Shown piece by piece: positions 12,401 through 22,326 of a stretch of 64,000 nt of DNA (its first letter is position 1; each line of letters starts with the position of its first letter). The stretch comes from Symmetrospora coprosmae. Lineage: Eukaryota; Basidiomycota; Cystobasidiomycetes; Symmetrosporaceae. The stretch covers positions 124,001-188,000 of the forward strand of contig VUYT01000015.1 in NCBI GenBank assembly GCA_008802785.1, written 5' to 3'. The notes below the pieces were generated by a model, which ran no database searches, was not told the origin of the DNA, and was given only the letters and a program-made list of their open reading frames with translations. Position numbers and translations under genes: made by a program.

Positions 12401-15400
12401 ACGGTACCAGCATGTTTTCGATATGGCTCAGCAGCAGCATGTCTTGGACAATCTCATTAGCCTGGCTAGCTTTGGCGGGCAAGGCTTCACCCGTCTGGCC
12501 AAGACAACCTTCTTTGATCAGTCGCCGTATCCTGATCTTCGGCAACGCGCTCAGTCTGGTAAGCAGCATCCTCACTCAGCGCTGATTGCTCAAGTTGGCG
12601 TCAAACCGAGCTGAGGTGTCTGCTTCTTCTCTACCACAGCGCACATCGCCAATGACAATTACCTTGATGCGCTCTGCAAGATCTTGGTAAAGATCCTCTT
12701 GAGCGAAGCTGCTCCATTCCTCGCGGGCGCCATAGACGCGCCCAATCAGTACATTCACGCTGCCACGGCAGACCTTTTACAGAATCTCGTCTCGCGTGGC
12801 GATATTGATCTCCAGAGCCTGCAGGCCATCGAAAACGCACTTGTGACCCGACTCTTCCTCTGCATTCACCGAGAACAGTACGACCTTCAGAACAAGTTTC
12901 TCCACGTCCTCCACTCTGCCATAGCCGCCATCAATTCGGCTCAGAAACGCAAGGACAGGCGCAGCACGGTGGGAGAGAAGTCAGCTGGTTCCGCTTCGAC
13001 GCCGGCACCCATACGGACAAGCCTCGACCGGAATCTGGGAGCGCACGACCCGCTTCTTGTGGTGCTCATGTGCGACGGCATTAACAAGCAGCGCAACGGT
13101 GCAATCGTCCATCATTGGGTGGATTTCCTCCTCATGACGCTGCCCCACCTTCGTACGAGCCTCAGCGGACTGCTGTTCCCGCTTATCGACCGCATTGCTG
13201 CGCGTCTGCGGACCTTTGTGGACGAGATGGAGATGGCTTTTGACCCGACTCGGAAAGGCAAGGGCAGGGCTGTGGCTTCCCTCTCAGCGGACGTCAGCGA
13301 CGCGGACTTTGCGGTGCTTCTGAACGCCCTCGAGAGATTGTTCGCTATCGCGGTGGAGGAGGCCAAGACAGCCAATGCGCAGGAGGACGATAGCCTGGGC
13401 ACAGAGCGGCCTACAACCGCCGACGGCCACAGCGGAGGCGGCTTTCTTGGGTACATCAGTACGGCCCTCGGAACGGCTGATGGTCATCATGCCCATCCGG
13501 ACGCTGCACCAAAGGTACGCGTTTTCATCGTATTCCCGTGTGCTGATCCGCCTGTCCTGACGCCAGGACTGACCCATGGCTGTATGACCCAGGCCAAAGC
13601 GCTCATCAATGTCAAGCTCGGCGAGTTTGTCCGCCTCTTGCTCCAAGCCTGGAACGTATCAAGTCGCCTCGAATCGCTCTGCGACGCCGATGAGAGCATA
13701 TCGCAAGGATACCTCTCCATGCATGTCCGATCACGGACGAAAAAGGCATTCGAGCGATTGTACAAGTCGAACGCCACGGACGTACTGGAGGGAATGGTAG
13801 AGCTGTGGCATGAGCAGCACTTGGCACATGCGCAAGTAAGTCGTTTCCAGACATCAGCAGCGTAGGTGGGCAGGGACGCTAGACTAATCAGAATGCACTG
13901 TTCGCGATGGCTAGGACACCCTCGATCAGCAAGAACGGCTGTTCGAGATGCTGGATCATCTCGCACCGAGTGCTCAAAGTGTCGTCTCGATGCTCGTGGA
14001 GCTCATCTCTGCGCACTATGGCTCGGACAAGGGCAAAGTGACCCCGATCGTGCCCACCAGGTCTGTCAAGCATAAACTGGACGTGGATCCCGAAAAATGA
14101 GCTGAAAGCTGGCTTGTGGACACAGCTACGAGACAATCCGCTTTGAGTTTCTGGAGGCTTACATGGCGCGATTGGACGGGCCCATTGCCGTCCAGGTCTG
14201 GCCTTCCATTCACAATTTCAGCAAGGATTTTGTCAATGCGCCTGCGCTACACAAGTATCGCTTGCTGCCAGCTTTGCGCTGCCTGACTACGCTGGTAGAG
14301 AAGATCTCGCAGACGTCGGCACTGGAAGATCGGCGGATGCGGCGAGATTTGCACGACACGTTCATCAAGCTTGTCGATGCGACCATCCAGATGTCCGGCA
14401 GGTCCGGCGCTGGGCTGCAACGGCCCGCAACTTCGACATCTGCAGAATCTGCCGCTACGACTCCCATGCTTACGGACGGGGATGGGCAGGACAAGTCCCT
14501 GGATGGCAGTCTCTTCAACGAGAAGAGTACGCAATCGCAGATTCTGCATGCCCACCGTCACCAGGATTCTGCCAAAGAGGTGAGTGGTGTCCGGTCTTGC
14601 GCAATCTAAGCAACAATGCATCTAACAGCCCATCAATCCAACGCACAGCTCGCCACCTTTCTTGCGCAGCGCGTCATTCCCGACTTCCGAAGATTCACGA
14701 TTGACAGCGACAAGTTGGCAGCGACCTGCGGGAACATCATTTACTACAACGTGTCACCGGCTTTCAAGACGCGCGGCCGGACGTTCGAGATTGACGACAG
14801 CATCCTGCACCTGCTCGCCGAGCTGACCAAGGTACCCGCGGCGTTCAAGGCATGGCGCTCGCAGGTGCTGGAGGCGTTCAGCGACAACCGCTTCTTCTAT
14901 GGCCCGCCGAGCAACGCTGGCGAGTGGCGGCCAATCGTGCAAGCGCTCGTCGCCAGCGATAAGGAGCGCTTCCCTGATCTCATCGCAAAGATATCCGCCG
15001 CGTCTAGCGCAAACATCTTCGTCAACCGCGAGCTCGAAAGCCTGAGCAAGGCCATCAGTATCCGCCGGTTAAGCTACACCATCTTCTGCGGCGAAAAGAA
15101 TCGTTACCTTGTTCAGCTGCCCGCTATCCAAGAGAAGGTCGTCGAGCTACTGCGTGCGCAGGTGTCTGATCTAGTGCATTCAGAGGTGCGTCAGGTCTGC
15201 CTTTCCTTGAGCTACTATGTTCCACCAGCTGACAAACATTCACAACTGCCACTGATGCACTGCGCATGTGTCGTTCCTGTGCAGGTCTACCTTTGTCTCC
15301 GGGTCTTGCTGTGTCGTATCGGCAACCAGCATCTCTCTAGCTTCTGGCCGATCATCCTCACAGAGCTCCTTCGACTTTACGAGCAGCTCATGTCTGAGCC

Positions 15401-15960
15401 TTCAGCATCGAGCGGCGAGTACCTGCAGCTGGTACTCTCAGCGTGCAAGTTCCTGGATCTACTGCTTGTCCTCCAAACGGAGGAGTTTCAGATGTGAGTG
15501 CTTGGACCTGCATGCTGTTGAACGCTTGACAGCTCTCCTGACTCATATCCATGATGGCAGCCACCAATGGATGTTCATCACGGACACTGTTGACGCAGTC
15601 TACCCTCCGGAGAGCTGGTCGCCGCAAGCCACGATGGACCGGCTCGGCGAGCTCCTCAACCGGCGGCCGGACCTTTTGCGCAATGTCAAACCAAGTCAAC
15701 GTACTCAAGCGGACGGTCACGGACTTGTCAACGGTGGAAACGAGGTTGCGGTCTCCGGGACCGGCAAGGGAGGTAGCACGCTCGCCCGGCCTATCCTGGG
15801 CAGGTCCCGTCAGAGCAAGATTGCCTCGCTGGCCGAGCTCGAGCCGTTCTTCAGCCGCGCGAGCCTGGTCAACTACGAGGCTGTGTATGCCATGGGCGGA
15901 GTGGACTGGGCTGCAGTCGAGAACAGTCTCGAGCTGGATCTCTTCGAAGGGGACGAGTGA
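9479..15960 (+). CDS. DOP1: DOP1 (Dopey) endosome-Golgi trafficking protein
   Basis: Thirteen exons: 9479..9623, 9743..9873, 9955..10101, 10183..11049, 11119..12221, 12308..12558, 12640..13514, 13593..13835, 13915..14060, 14126..14579, 14649..15185, 15285..15493, 15561..15960; 1835 residues, close to yeast Dop1 (about 1700). The N-terminal Dopey domain (about 50-340) shows EWADFITFLGKLLK, AKRLAQCLNPALP(T)GVHQ and LLPGLEEEGGEFF. The far C-terminus has the conserved WMFITDTVDAVYPPESW. The middle is helical-repeat-like. Dopey proteins act peripherally on Golgi/endosome membranes with the Arf-GEF-like MON2 in retrograde traffic and PE flipping. All thirteen exons keep phase with GT-AG sites. Intron 1 contains a GCTGA pentanucleotide repeat. 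The start is the first ATG in frame with the N-terminal block. Confidence 0.88.
9651..9673. repeat. (GCTGA)4 tandem repeat
   Basis: Four perfect GCTGA units plus a partial unit lie in intron 1 of DOP1. The repeat is non-coding and may be length-variable. Confidence 0.9.
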
Positions 15961-16267
15961 GGCCTGGACAGTATCTACCTGGCAAGCTGTTGTTGTATCG
16001 AGTACCGAGTACAGAGCACAGATCACAGAGCAAAGATCTGGATGTGCTATGAAAGTAGCGAGCCGAGTCGGGCGAGTACTGGGCGCAAGGCAGTCAATGT
16101 AGTCGTTTGCCACCAGATCGAGGAAGCGACTCTCTCGGTACCCCTAATCTCGCGAGCCGCTGCTTCTCCATGGCACGTCGAACTCAGGAGAGGAGCTTGA
16201 CATTCGCTCGCCGAGATTCTGCTGCCTGCTTGCCGCTGTCGGCAGAGGAGGAAGACGACGAGGGGGA
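15961..16267. other. intergenic, DOP1 terminator and zinc-finger gene promoter
   Basis: These 307 bases lie between two genes on the same strand. There is a direct repetition of short GAGTAC/ACAGAGCA-like words at about 15998-16035 but no ORF with coding character. I see nothing else. Confidence 0.4.
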
Positions 16268-18635
16268 ATGGATCTGCAAGGGTTGGCAGCCGCAGCTGCA
16301 TTGATGTCGACGGACGCAGTAGCAGCAGGAGGAGCTTCATCAGCAGCAGCAGCAGCAGAAACAGCTGGACCAGCAGGGCAGCGTCGGTCTACACGTCGAC
16401 GCAATCTTGTGACGACCGCCGCAACTAGTGCTGCTGCTGGTGGTGCCGCTGCCTCAGCAGCAGCCGTCTCTTCGCCGGCGGGTCGCAAGCGGGCTGCTGC
16501 TCCTGCCCTGACCGAGGGGGCCACCGACGACAAAGCTCTCTCCACGACCATCAGCAGCAGCAATAGCTATAGCACAGGCGGGAACAACGCAGGGAAGGGA
16601 AGGGAGAAGGGCAGCAAGAGCAAAGGGGAAGAATCATCCTCCAGCATGACTGCCAGTGCAGTAGACAGCAGCATCGTCAATAGCAGCGGCAGCAGCTGCA
16701 AGCGCAGGCGGGTGGCAGCTTCCACTGAGCAAAGTCAGGGGCAGCAGTCACAGCAGCGGCAGGATGCAGAACACAGTAACGGGGATGGGACAATGATTGC
16801 AGACGCTGCAGGCCCCGGAGTAATGGGGGAGCAAGTTGCGGCAGGGGACGACGACAATCAGAATAGGGGCATTCTGAACAACGAGGATCTTGCCGCCTCG
16901 GCAGCGCTGCAGTCGTTCACGAGCGACAGCAGGAACACGTCCATCACATCGCCGACTCAGCCTACGACGCCGCTGTCTGCTGATGGTGTCGCCGGGCTGG
17001 GGGCGGAAGAGGGACAGGCGAGCAAGGATGGAGCTGCTGCTACTGTCGCAGGGAGCAGCAGCGTCATGGAAGGCAGGGGTAGCAGCGACAGCGAGAATAG
17101 GGGCATCTTTGAGGCACACCCGCAGGTGCTGCCTCTGCTTCCTCCAGAGTTGACGAGGGCTGCAAGTGCGGCTGTGAGCCCCGTCGTGGCCGACCCTGGG
17201 GTCAGCAAATCTGGTCTGGCCGCCTCAAGCAGCAGCCGTGGCAGCGCTGGCGGTGCCGGCCACCTTTCTGCGGCTTCCGTACAGCAGAACGGCGCGACAT
17301 CCACCCAAAACAGCGCGGGCATCAGCGCAGGTGCAATTAGCTTCATGCCAGGGATCACCAACCAGCCTACATCAGCCAGCTATGCGGCTCCATCAGCCGC
17401 GTCCGCCCCATCCCAGTCAGCCTACTCACATTATCAGCCTGCCGCCGACCTGCCCCACCAACAGGAACAACAGCAGCCCGCATGGTCACCCTCTGATCTC
17501 CTCTCTTCCTACAAGCTGCCGCCCATACCTGTTCCGCACTCAGGCGACACGGCCGTCCCGTCTTCTTCCAGTCTCTCCGCTGGCTCGGCTTTCCCGCCCG
17601 GCCCGTCGACGTACCACCACGAGCCCTTGCCCTATGGCGACCTCCACTATCCTATCGAGGACTCTCTGGCAGGGCTCGACCAGCAATCATCACATCAGCT
17701 CCCTCCTCCGCCTCTCCAGTATTCACATCAGTCCGGCAGCGCACCGGAACAACAAGAGCAGCAGCAGCAGCAGTCGCATGAACAGCTGTATCAGCAGAAC
17801 TTTGCGGATGGCAGTGTCGCTTCAGAAGCAGCTGCACCCCTCGTACCGGCAAAAAAGCAGAAGGGAAGGAGGCCAAATCTCCAGACGGGCGAGGCAAAGA
17901 ACCATCGTTGCTCCTTTGAAGGCTGCGAGTGGGCCTTCTCCCGGCGCGAGCACCTGAAGAGGCACGAGAAGACGCATACGCAGGATCGGGTGAGCCGCCT
18001 TGTCTGGATATGCTCAGGACTGGGCGCGTACGCTGACTCGCTTGCCCATTTGTGCCCACTAGCCCTTCACCTGCGATGTACCTATGTGTGACTTGCGCTT
18101 CTCGCGCCTCGACAATCTCAATTCACATGTACGTCTGCAGGTCTCGAGTTTGGCATGGCGTAGAGAGAAGCTGACATTCGCTTCAACCACCCTGCAGAAA
18201 CGCACACACGAGAAGGGCAAGCGGACATCGCAGTGGCATGGCGCCAAAGTCGTCGGGAGCGGAGACGTCGAGGCGGGCGCTCGATCCCAGAGTGCGATGC
18301 AAAGCGCAGCGGCAGACTCGCAGACGCCAGGCTCGTCGACGGGCCAGCAATCGCCGCTTTACATACCGCCTTACGGTCATGACTCGTACGAGAGCGTCAT
18401 GGACACGCAGACTCCGTACGGCGGGTACGAGCTGGCTGGGCTGTACGAGACTTCTCCGCTACCTCCGCTGCCGCCAGCGACTTCGTCGACGGCACCAGCA
18501 GAGCAGGAGAATTACACGAATGGCATCCCGGTCCCGCAGACCGGGTCGAATGGCACATCTACGCCGTACCTGCCTCCCTTACCGCAGCCCGCTCAGATCG
18601 GCAAGAGGAAGCGGGGGACTGGCGTGCAAAAGTAG
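16268..18635 (+). CDS. C2H2 zinc-finger transcription factor (two fingers)
   Basis: Exons 16268..17989, 18063..18128 and 18198..18635 give 741 residues. Two adjacent classical fingers lie near residues 557-605. Finger 1 is C-x4-C-x12-H-x3-H within the RREHLKRHEKTH context; finger 2 is C-x4-C-x12-H-x3-H ending SHKRTHEKGKR. The linker is TQDRPFT, close to the TGEKP type. Both introns fall inside the finger region, and removing them restores the spacing exactly. The rest is intrinsically disordered: Ala/Ser runs, Gln-rich stretches near 490-530 and acidic patches, typical of fungal activators. The finger arrangement recalls the Msn2/Com2/Usv1 class of stress or nutrient regulators, but I cannot assign an orthologue. 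An Arg/Lys cluster just before finger 1 could be a nuclear localisation signal. Confidence 0.8.
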
Positions 18636-18970
18636 AAGCGATATAGCATGCGAAAGGGGCTCTACATCGAGGTCACGGGCAAGCCCTCGTATGGCACACG
18701 CGTCTACCTTTGGCCGCCGGTCGGTACCTAAGGGGGGCCGCCCTATAAGGCTGCGCATTGTGAATTCTTCCATCAGTGTCGTAGCGAATCATGTAGCGGA
18801 TGCAATTGCTGTGTTGTCTTTGGTGCCGTACTCGCGTCGGAGCTGGTCCGTCCGTCTCTGCTGCCTTTGCGGGCATTCTCGCAGCTCCGAACGGGCCTCT
18901 CACCTCCCTGGCCTCACCGATTTCCAAGTATCTGGAAATCGCTCGGACCCTCGCGCTAGAAACATCAGCC
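18636..18970. other. intergenic stretch
   Basis: These 335 bases separate the zinc-finger gene from the DUF1295 gene on the same strand. I see no coding-like frame and no repeat. Confidence 0.4.
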
Positions 18971-19972
18971 ATGGACCGCACGGGAGACTCGTCCTTCACT
19001 AGCGGAGCAGGGGTCATGGTTGGGCTCAGGCTCGCCGAACCGTTCCTGCAGTTCCGCTTCCTGCGAGATGGCTATGCTGCCCGACTCCTCTCGTTCGCCG
19101 GCGTCCCACCTCAGTATGCTATCGCACCCGCCGTCTTTGCCGTTCCAGGCTATAGCCGCTTCTCCTTCGGCGGGCTCAACGAGACGGCCACAACTGTGGT
19201 CGCAATGATGGGTCTTGCCGGTCTTCGACACGTATGTGGCCTGAGAGAACTTGCCTCGAGCTACGCTATCGCTCGCGCTAAATGACTGATGACATGCATC
19301 GCATGCTCGCCCGCGCAGGCGTATTGGGCCATCTTCACGCGCAACTACCACTTCACCGCCGGCGCCGGTGCCGGAGTAGGGATCTACAATGGCCTCTTGA
19401 ACGCTGTCAACTCGCTCCTGGTCGTATACTGCGCGTCGCGCGCACCCGCTTCCTCGCAGCAGCTCGGCTGGAAGCAGTATGTTGGCATTGCGCTCTTTGC
19501 GCTCGGAATGGGCCTCGAGGTCATTCCCGAGGAGACGCGGAAGACCTTCAAGAGCAAGCCACAGAACAAGGGCAAGGTCGATTCGACCGGTGCATGGGGG
19601 TAAGCCGGCCTGCTGAGCAGCCTTCGATGCGCATAGCAGCGGGCTGATCGACAAACGACCTCCTGCAGGGTCGTGCGTCATCCCAACTTCCTCGGTTACA
19701 GCCTTTGGCGAACGGGCATCACGCTCGCTACCGTTAGTGATGCAACTGAGCCTGCAATAGCGTCTGTACCGTGCTGACAGGTCAATGCTGACGCCATGTC
19801 ATCTTCTCAGGGCAGCGTTGGTGCCGCAATTGCGCAGGCCATCTTCCAGCTGACCTTCTTTGCCAAGGGCTCCATCCCGGACCTGGACGCACAGATGTCC
19901 GGCAAGTACAGGGACGAATGGGCCAAGTACAAGCGGAGAGTGCCGTACGCTCTGGTTCCGGGCGTGTACTAG
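18971..19972 (+). CDS. DUF1295 / steroid-5-alpha-reductase-like membrane protein
   Basis: Exons 18971..19231, 19319..19599, 19669..19732 and 19811..19972 give 255 residues. Several hydrophobic helices are followed by the diagnostic C-terminal block VVRHPNFLGYSLWR, which matches the 'RHPNYxGE/W' signature shared by DUF1295, steroid 5-alpha-reductase C-terminal domains and isoprenylcysteine methyltransferases. DEWAKYKRRVPYALVPGVY ends the protein in the usual way for DUF1295. These are ER or other internal membrane proteins, and the substrate is unknown in fungi. The start ATG at 18971 precedes a short polar leader; a later ATG at 19016 is possible. A second acceptor at about 19780 would add a few residues before GSVGAA. 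I do not know the physiological role. Confidence 0.7.
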
Positions 19973-20519
19973 ATCAGCCGAAAGGTCTCCCAATGCACAG
20001 GCTCGCTTGCAGACTGCGCTATCGCACACTAACGGAGAGGAAGCTGGCATGCTCAGAGGGTACTGACGGGCTAAACTGACGCGCCAACTGTCTGCGGACG
20101 CCACAGCTTGCCGGCTCAGCAGACCAGAGAGTATAAGGATGCTGCCCACACCATACACCGCCAACTCGCGGTCACGCAGGCCAGTCTATGGAAGGGATGA
20201 TCCATGCTCACAATGTCGCTAAGAACCTTCGTATCTCCCTCGACTCCCCAAGCTTTCGCTGACCATGCCCGGCTCGGTCAGTCCGTCTGGACAGGAAGCA
20301 ATCTCGTAGCTCACTAGCGTTGCGCCTGCGGATTGCAATCCGCAGTTTCCACATGCTAAGACCGCGTGATCACCTTGTGTATCCACGCAGGGGGAAGACC
20401 ACGGGCACCCTTCTCGAGTCATAAAAGCAGCACCGTGCGCCGCGCTCCTCTCCTTTCCTCATCCGCAGAGATCCTCTCCTCGACGTCGCTATGACTGCTT
20501 GACTGACGCACTTGGACTG
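19973..20519. promoter_or_regulatory. upstream region of the 20.5-kb locus
   Basis: This is 547 bases without a coding-like frame. It holds the 20-bp palindrome at 20326-20345 and an A/T-rich TATA-like word ATAAAAG at 20421-20427, in the order expected of a fungal promoter. Confidence 0.4.
20326..20345. promoter_or_regulatory. perfect 20-bp palindrome, CGG-N8-CCG
   Basis: The sequence CTGCGGATTGCAATCCGCAG is its own reverse complement. It contains CGG and CCG half-sites facing inward with eight bases between them, the pattern bound by many fungal Zn2Cys6 dimers. It lies about 75 bases upstream of the TATA-like word. That it is an operator is an inference. Confidence 0.5.
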
Positions 20520-21945
20520 ATGCTGGGATATTGACGTACACTGTCGCCTCGTTCGACGTGCAGAAGGGCTGGGTCGAGCGGTTACTCGCCATCCCGAGCA
20601 AGGCATCTCCAGAGACTCTGCCACTGTCTCGGCCTATCTGGAAGCCATCGGGGGGTTGCCGTGGCACGTCCAGAGCCTTGCCCGACCGGTCTGGAACTCC
20701 TGCCTGGTCAGCTGTTCGACTTTGGCGACACGCGTCTCAAGGAGAACGCCGACTTCTTTCACGCGCTATTCGACTGGGCGGCTGTCTGGACGAGCCTCGC
20801 AGGATCTCTGCAGAAAGACGGTCAGAGCGCAGCGCGAAGTCGTACAGCTTCTCCTCGATGAGATCTGCCACGTCTTCGCGGCCATGCCTCATCTCAGCGA
20901 CATCGCACTCTTCTCCTTCTCTGCCCACCTGATGGGCATCCTGCGATGGCTCGCTACAGGCACGCAGGCTATCTGCGAACAGCACAGCGGCAATGCCTTG
21001 TCAAGACGCATCCCCTCTGAGCACGAATACTGACCCCGTAGCTCGGCGTCGGCTATTTGAGCAACATCAGGACCGTCTCAAGCACCTGACGAACGATGCC
21101 GTTCACAAGTATAGAAAGGAAACTCCCTAACGATCGCCCTTCTTGCCGGCCAGGTGCGCCCCTCCGCGGCCCTGGAAGCTCTTCCATCTCCTCTGGAACG
21201 AGCCAAAGCGCTGCGCCAACAGCGCAATGCTGCCGAAGACTGACTTGAGCAGGTGAGTCGGGAAAGGATGACAAGCTCTGCGCACGCATATAACGGTAGA
21301 CTGTCCAGCTCTAACTCCCCTTATCGCGATCAGCAAGAGCGCCGGTGGATCGCCGCGCTGATCCTCAACGAAGGACATCCTACGATGTCCACAGCGAATA
21401 CGCTAGGTCTCTACTCAAGATCCCGGAGACTCTAGATGAGCTGGCGTGCGCGCGTCAGGCTGTCGAGGGCGTCCTCGTCAGGTCCAAAAAGACGCTGCAG
21501 CGGGCTGTGGACGCCGTTTGCACCACGCTCGAACTCGAGGCAGCCTGCAAGCTTAATGAAGAAGCCATGGCGACTGCATTCGGCAAAATGCAGTCCGCTG
21601 CGGATTGCATGTTGGCAAGACTTGTTCGTCGACGAGCGATGTGCTCTTGCGATGGTAAGTAATGTGGTCTCTGCGACTATAGGCTTCTCTGTCTGACATC
21701 CGGGCCTATCAGGAACGATTGCAGGTCGAGTTGTCCGCCAGCATGATGACTGGCAGATCTCATCGCTGGCTCAAAGTCTTCGTCGAGCTCTACCTCATCG
21801 AGCTCCGCGACGACCTCTTTCAAGAGGTGAGTTAGCTCTGAGTCAATGCTCCTGTCACACCTGCTTAGCTGACGACGCATGTCAGCTCCACCGATCCGCC
21901 TCAGGGGCCACAACTCCTTTCCGCATTATAGCGTTCCCTTGCTAA
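20520..21945 (+). pseudogene. decayed or unresolved coiled-coil protein gene
   Basis: Stretches that look protein-coding (charged, amphipathic, good codon texture) follow one another in changing frames: about 20530-20605, 20605-20700, 20690-20820, 20824-21000, 21042-21128, 21154-21240, 21385-21620 and 21615-21654. Most of these frame changes have no GT-AG intron that fits. The 3' end looks intact: introns 21655-21712 (GTAAGT...CTATCAG) and 21827-21885 (GTGAGT...ATGTCAG, with a CTGAC branch site) join cleanly and run to a TAA at 21943-21945. No ATG starts the first segment. The segments are helix-forming, for example LFDFGDTRLKENADFFHALF and KKTLQRAVDAVCTTLELEAA. I do not recognise the family. 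Either the gene has decayed with at least five frame breaks, or the sequence has base errors here. Confidence 0.45.
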
Positions 21946-21969
21946 GGAGATGCCGCAGCTGCCGAATCG

Positions 21970-22283
21970 ATGACCAGAGCCACCCACTCCCTAGACCTAC
22001 CGATGGAGACGCTCCTCGGCATTCTGGAGCTTTACTGCGATCCGCACGACTGGCACGCCGCAACCACTGTATGCAAGACGCTCGGCGACGCCGCCCATGA
22101 GTATCTGTATACGCTCGCGACACTCACCGAGAGGGCCAAGCTGGAGCAGTTCCTGCGAGCGCCTGCCAGGAACAGTCGAGGGCGAGTCGTCAGACCCACC
22201 GAGCAGCATGGTCGGGAGACGATAATCAAAGTACGCACAAATACTCGCACTGTGAGGAGCTTCCGTTCATACAACAACAGTAG
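21970..22283 (+). CDS. short F-box protein or F-box gene remnant
   Basis: The ATG at 21970 opens a frame whose first about 65 residues are a good F-box: LDLPMETLLGILELYC, then VCKTLGDAAHEYLYTLATL, then ERAKLEQFLRA, the start of the usual LRR-like region. F-box proteins recruit substrates to SCF ubiquitin ligases. The expected substrate-binding part is missing. If the plausible intron 22231-22280 (GTACGC...CAACAG) is spliced, the protein stops at once at TAG 22281-22283 after 87 residues. Unspliced, the frame runs on to 22599 but then overlaps MED1 coding sequence on the other strand, and its codon texture is poor. A truncated remnant next to another damaged locus seems likely. Confidence 0.45.
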
Positions 22284-22326
22284 GTCCCACGATCCGCCGC
22301 GCTCGCTGCCTAAGATTGGCACAAGC

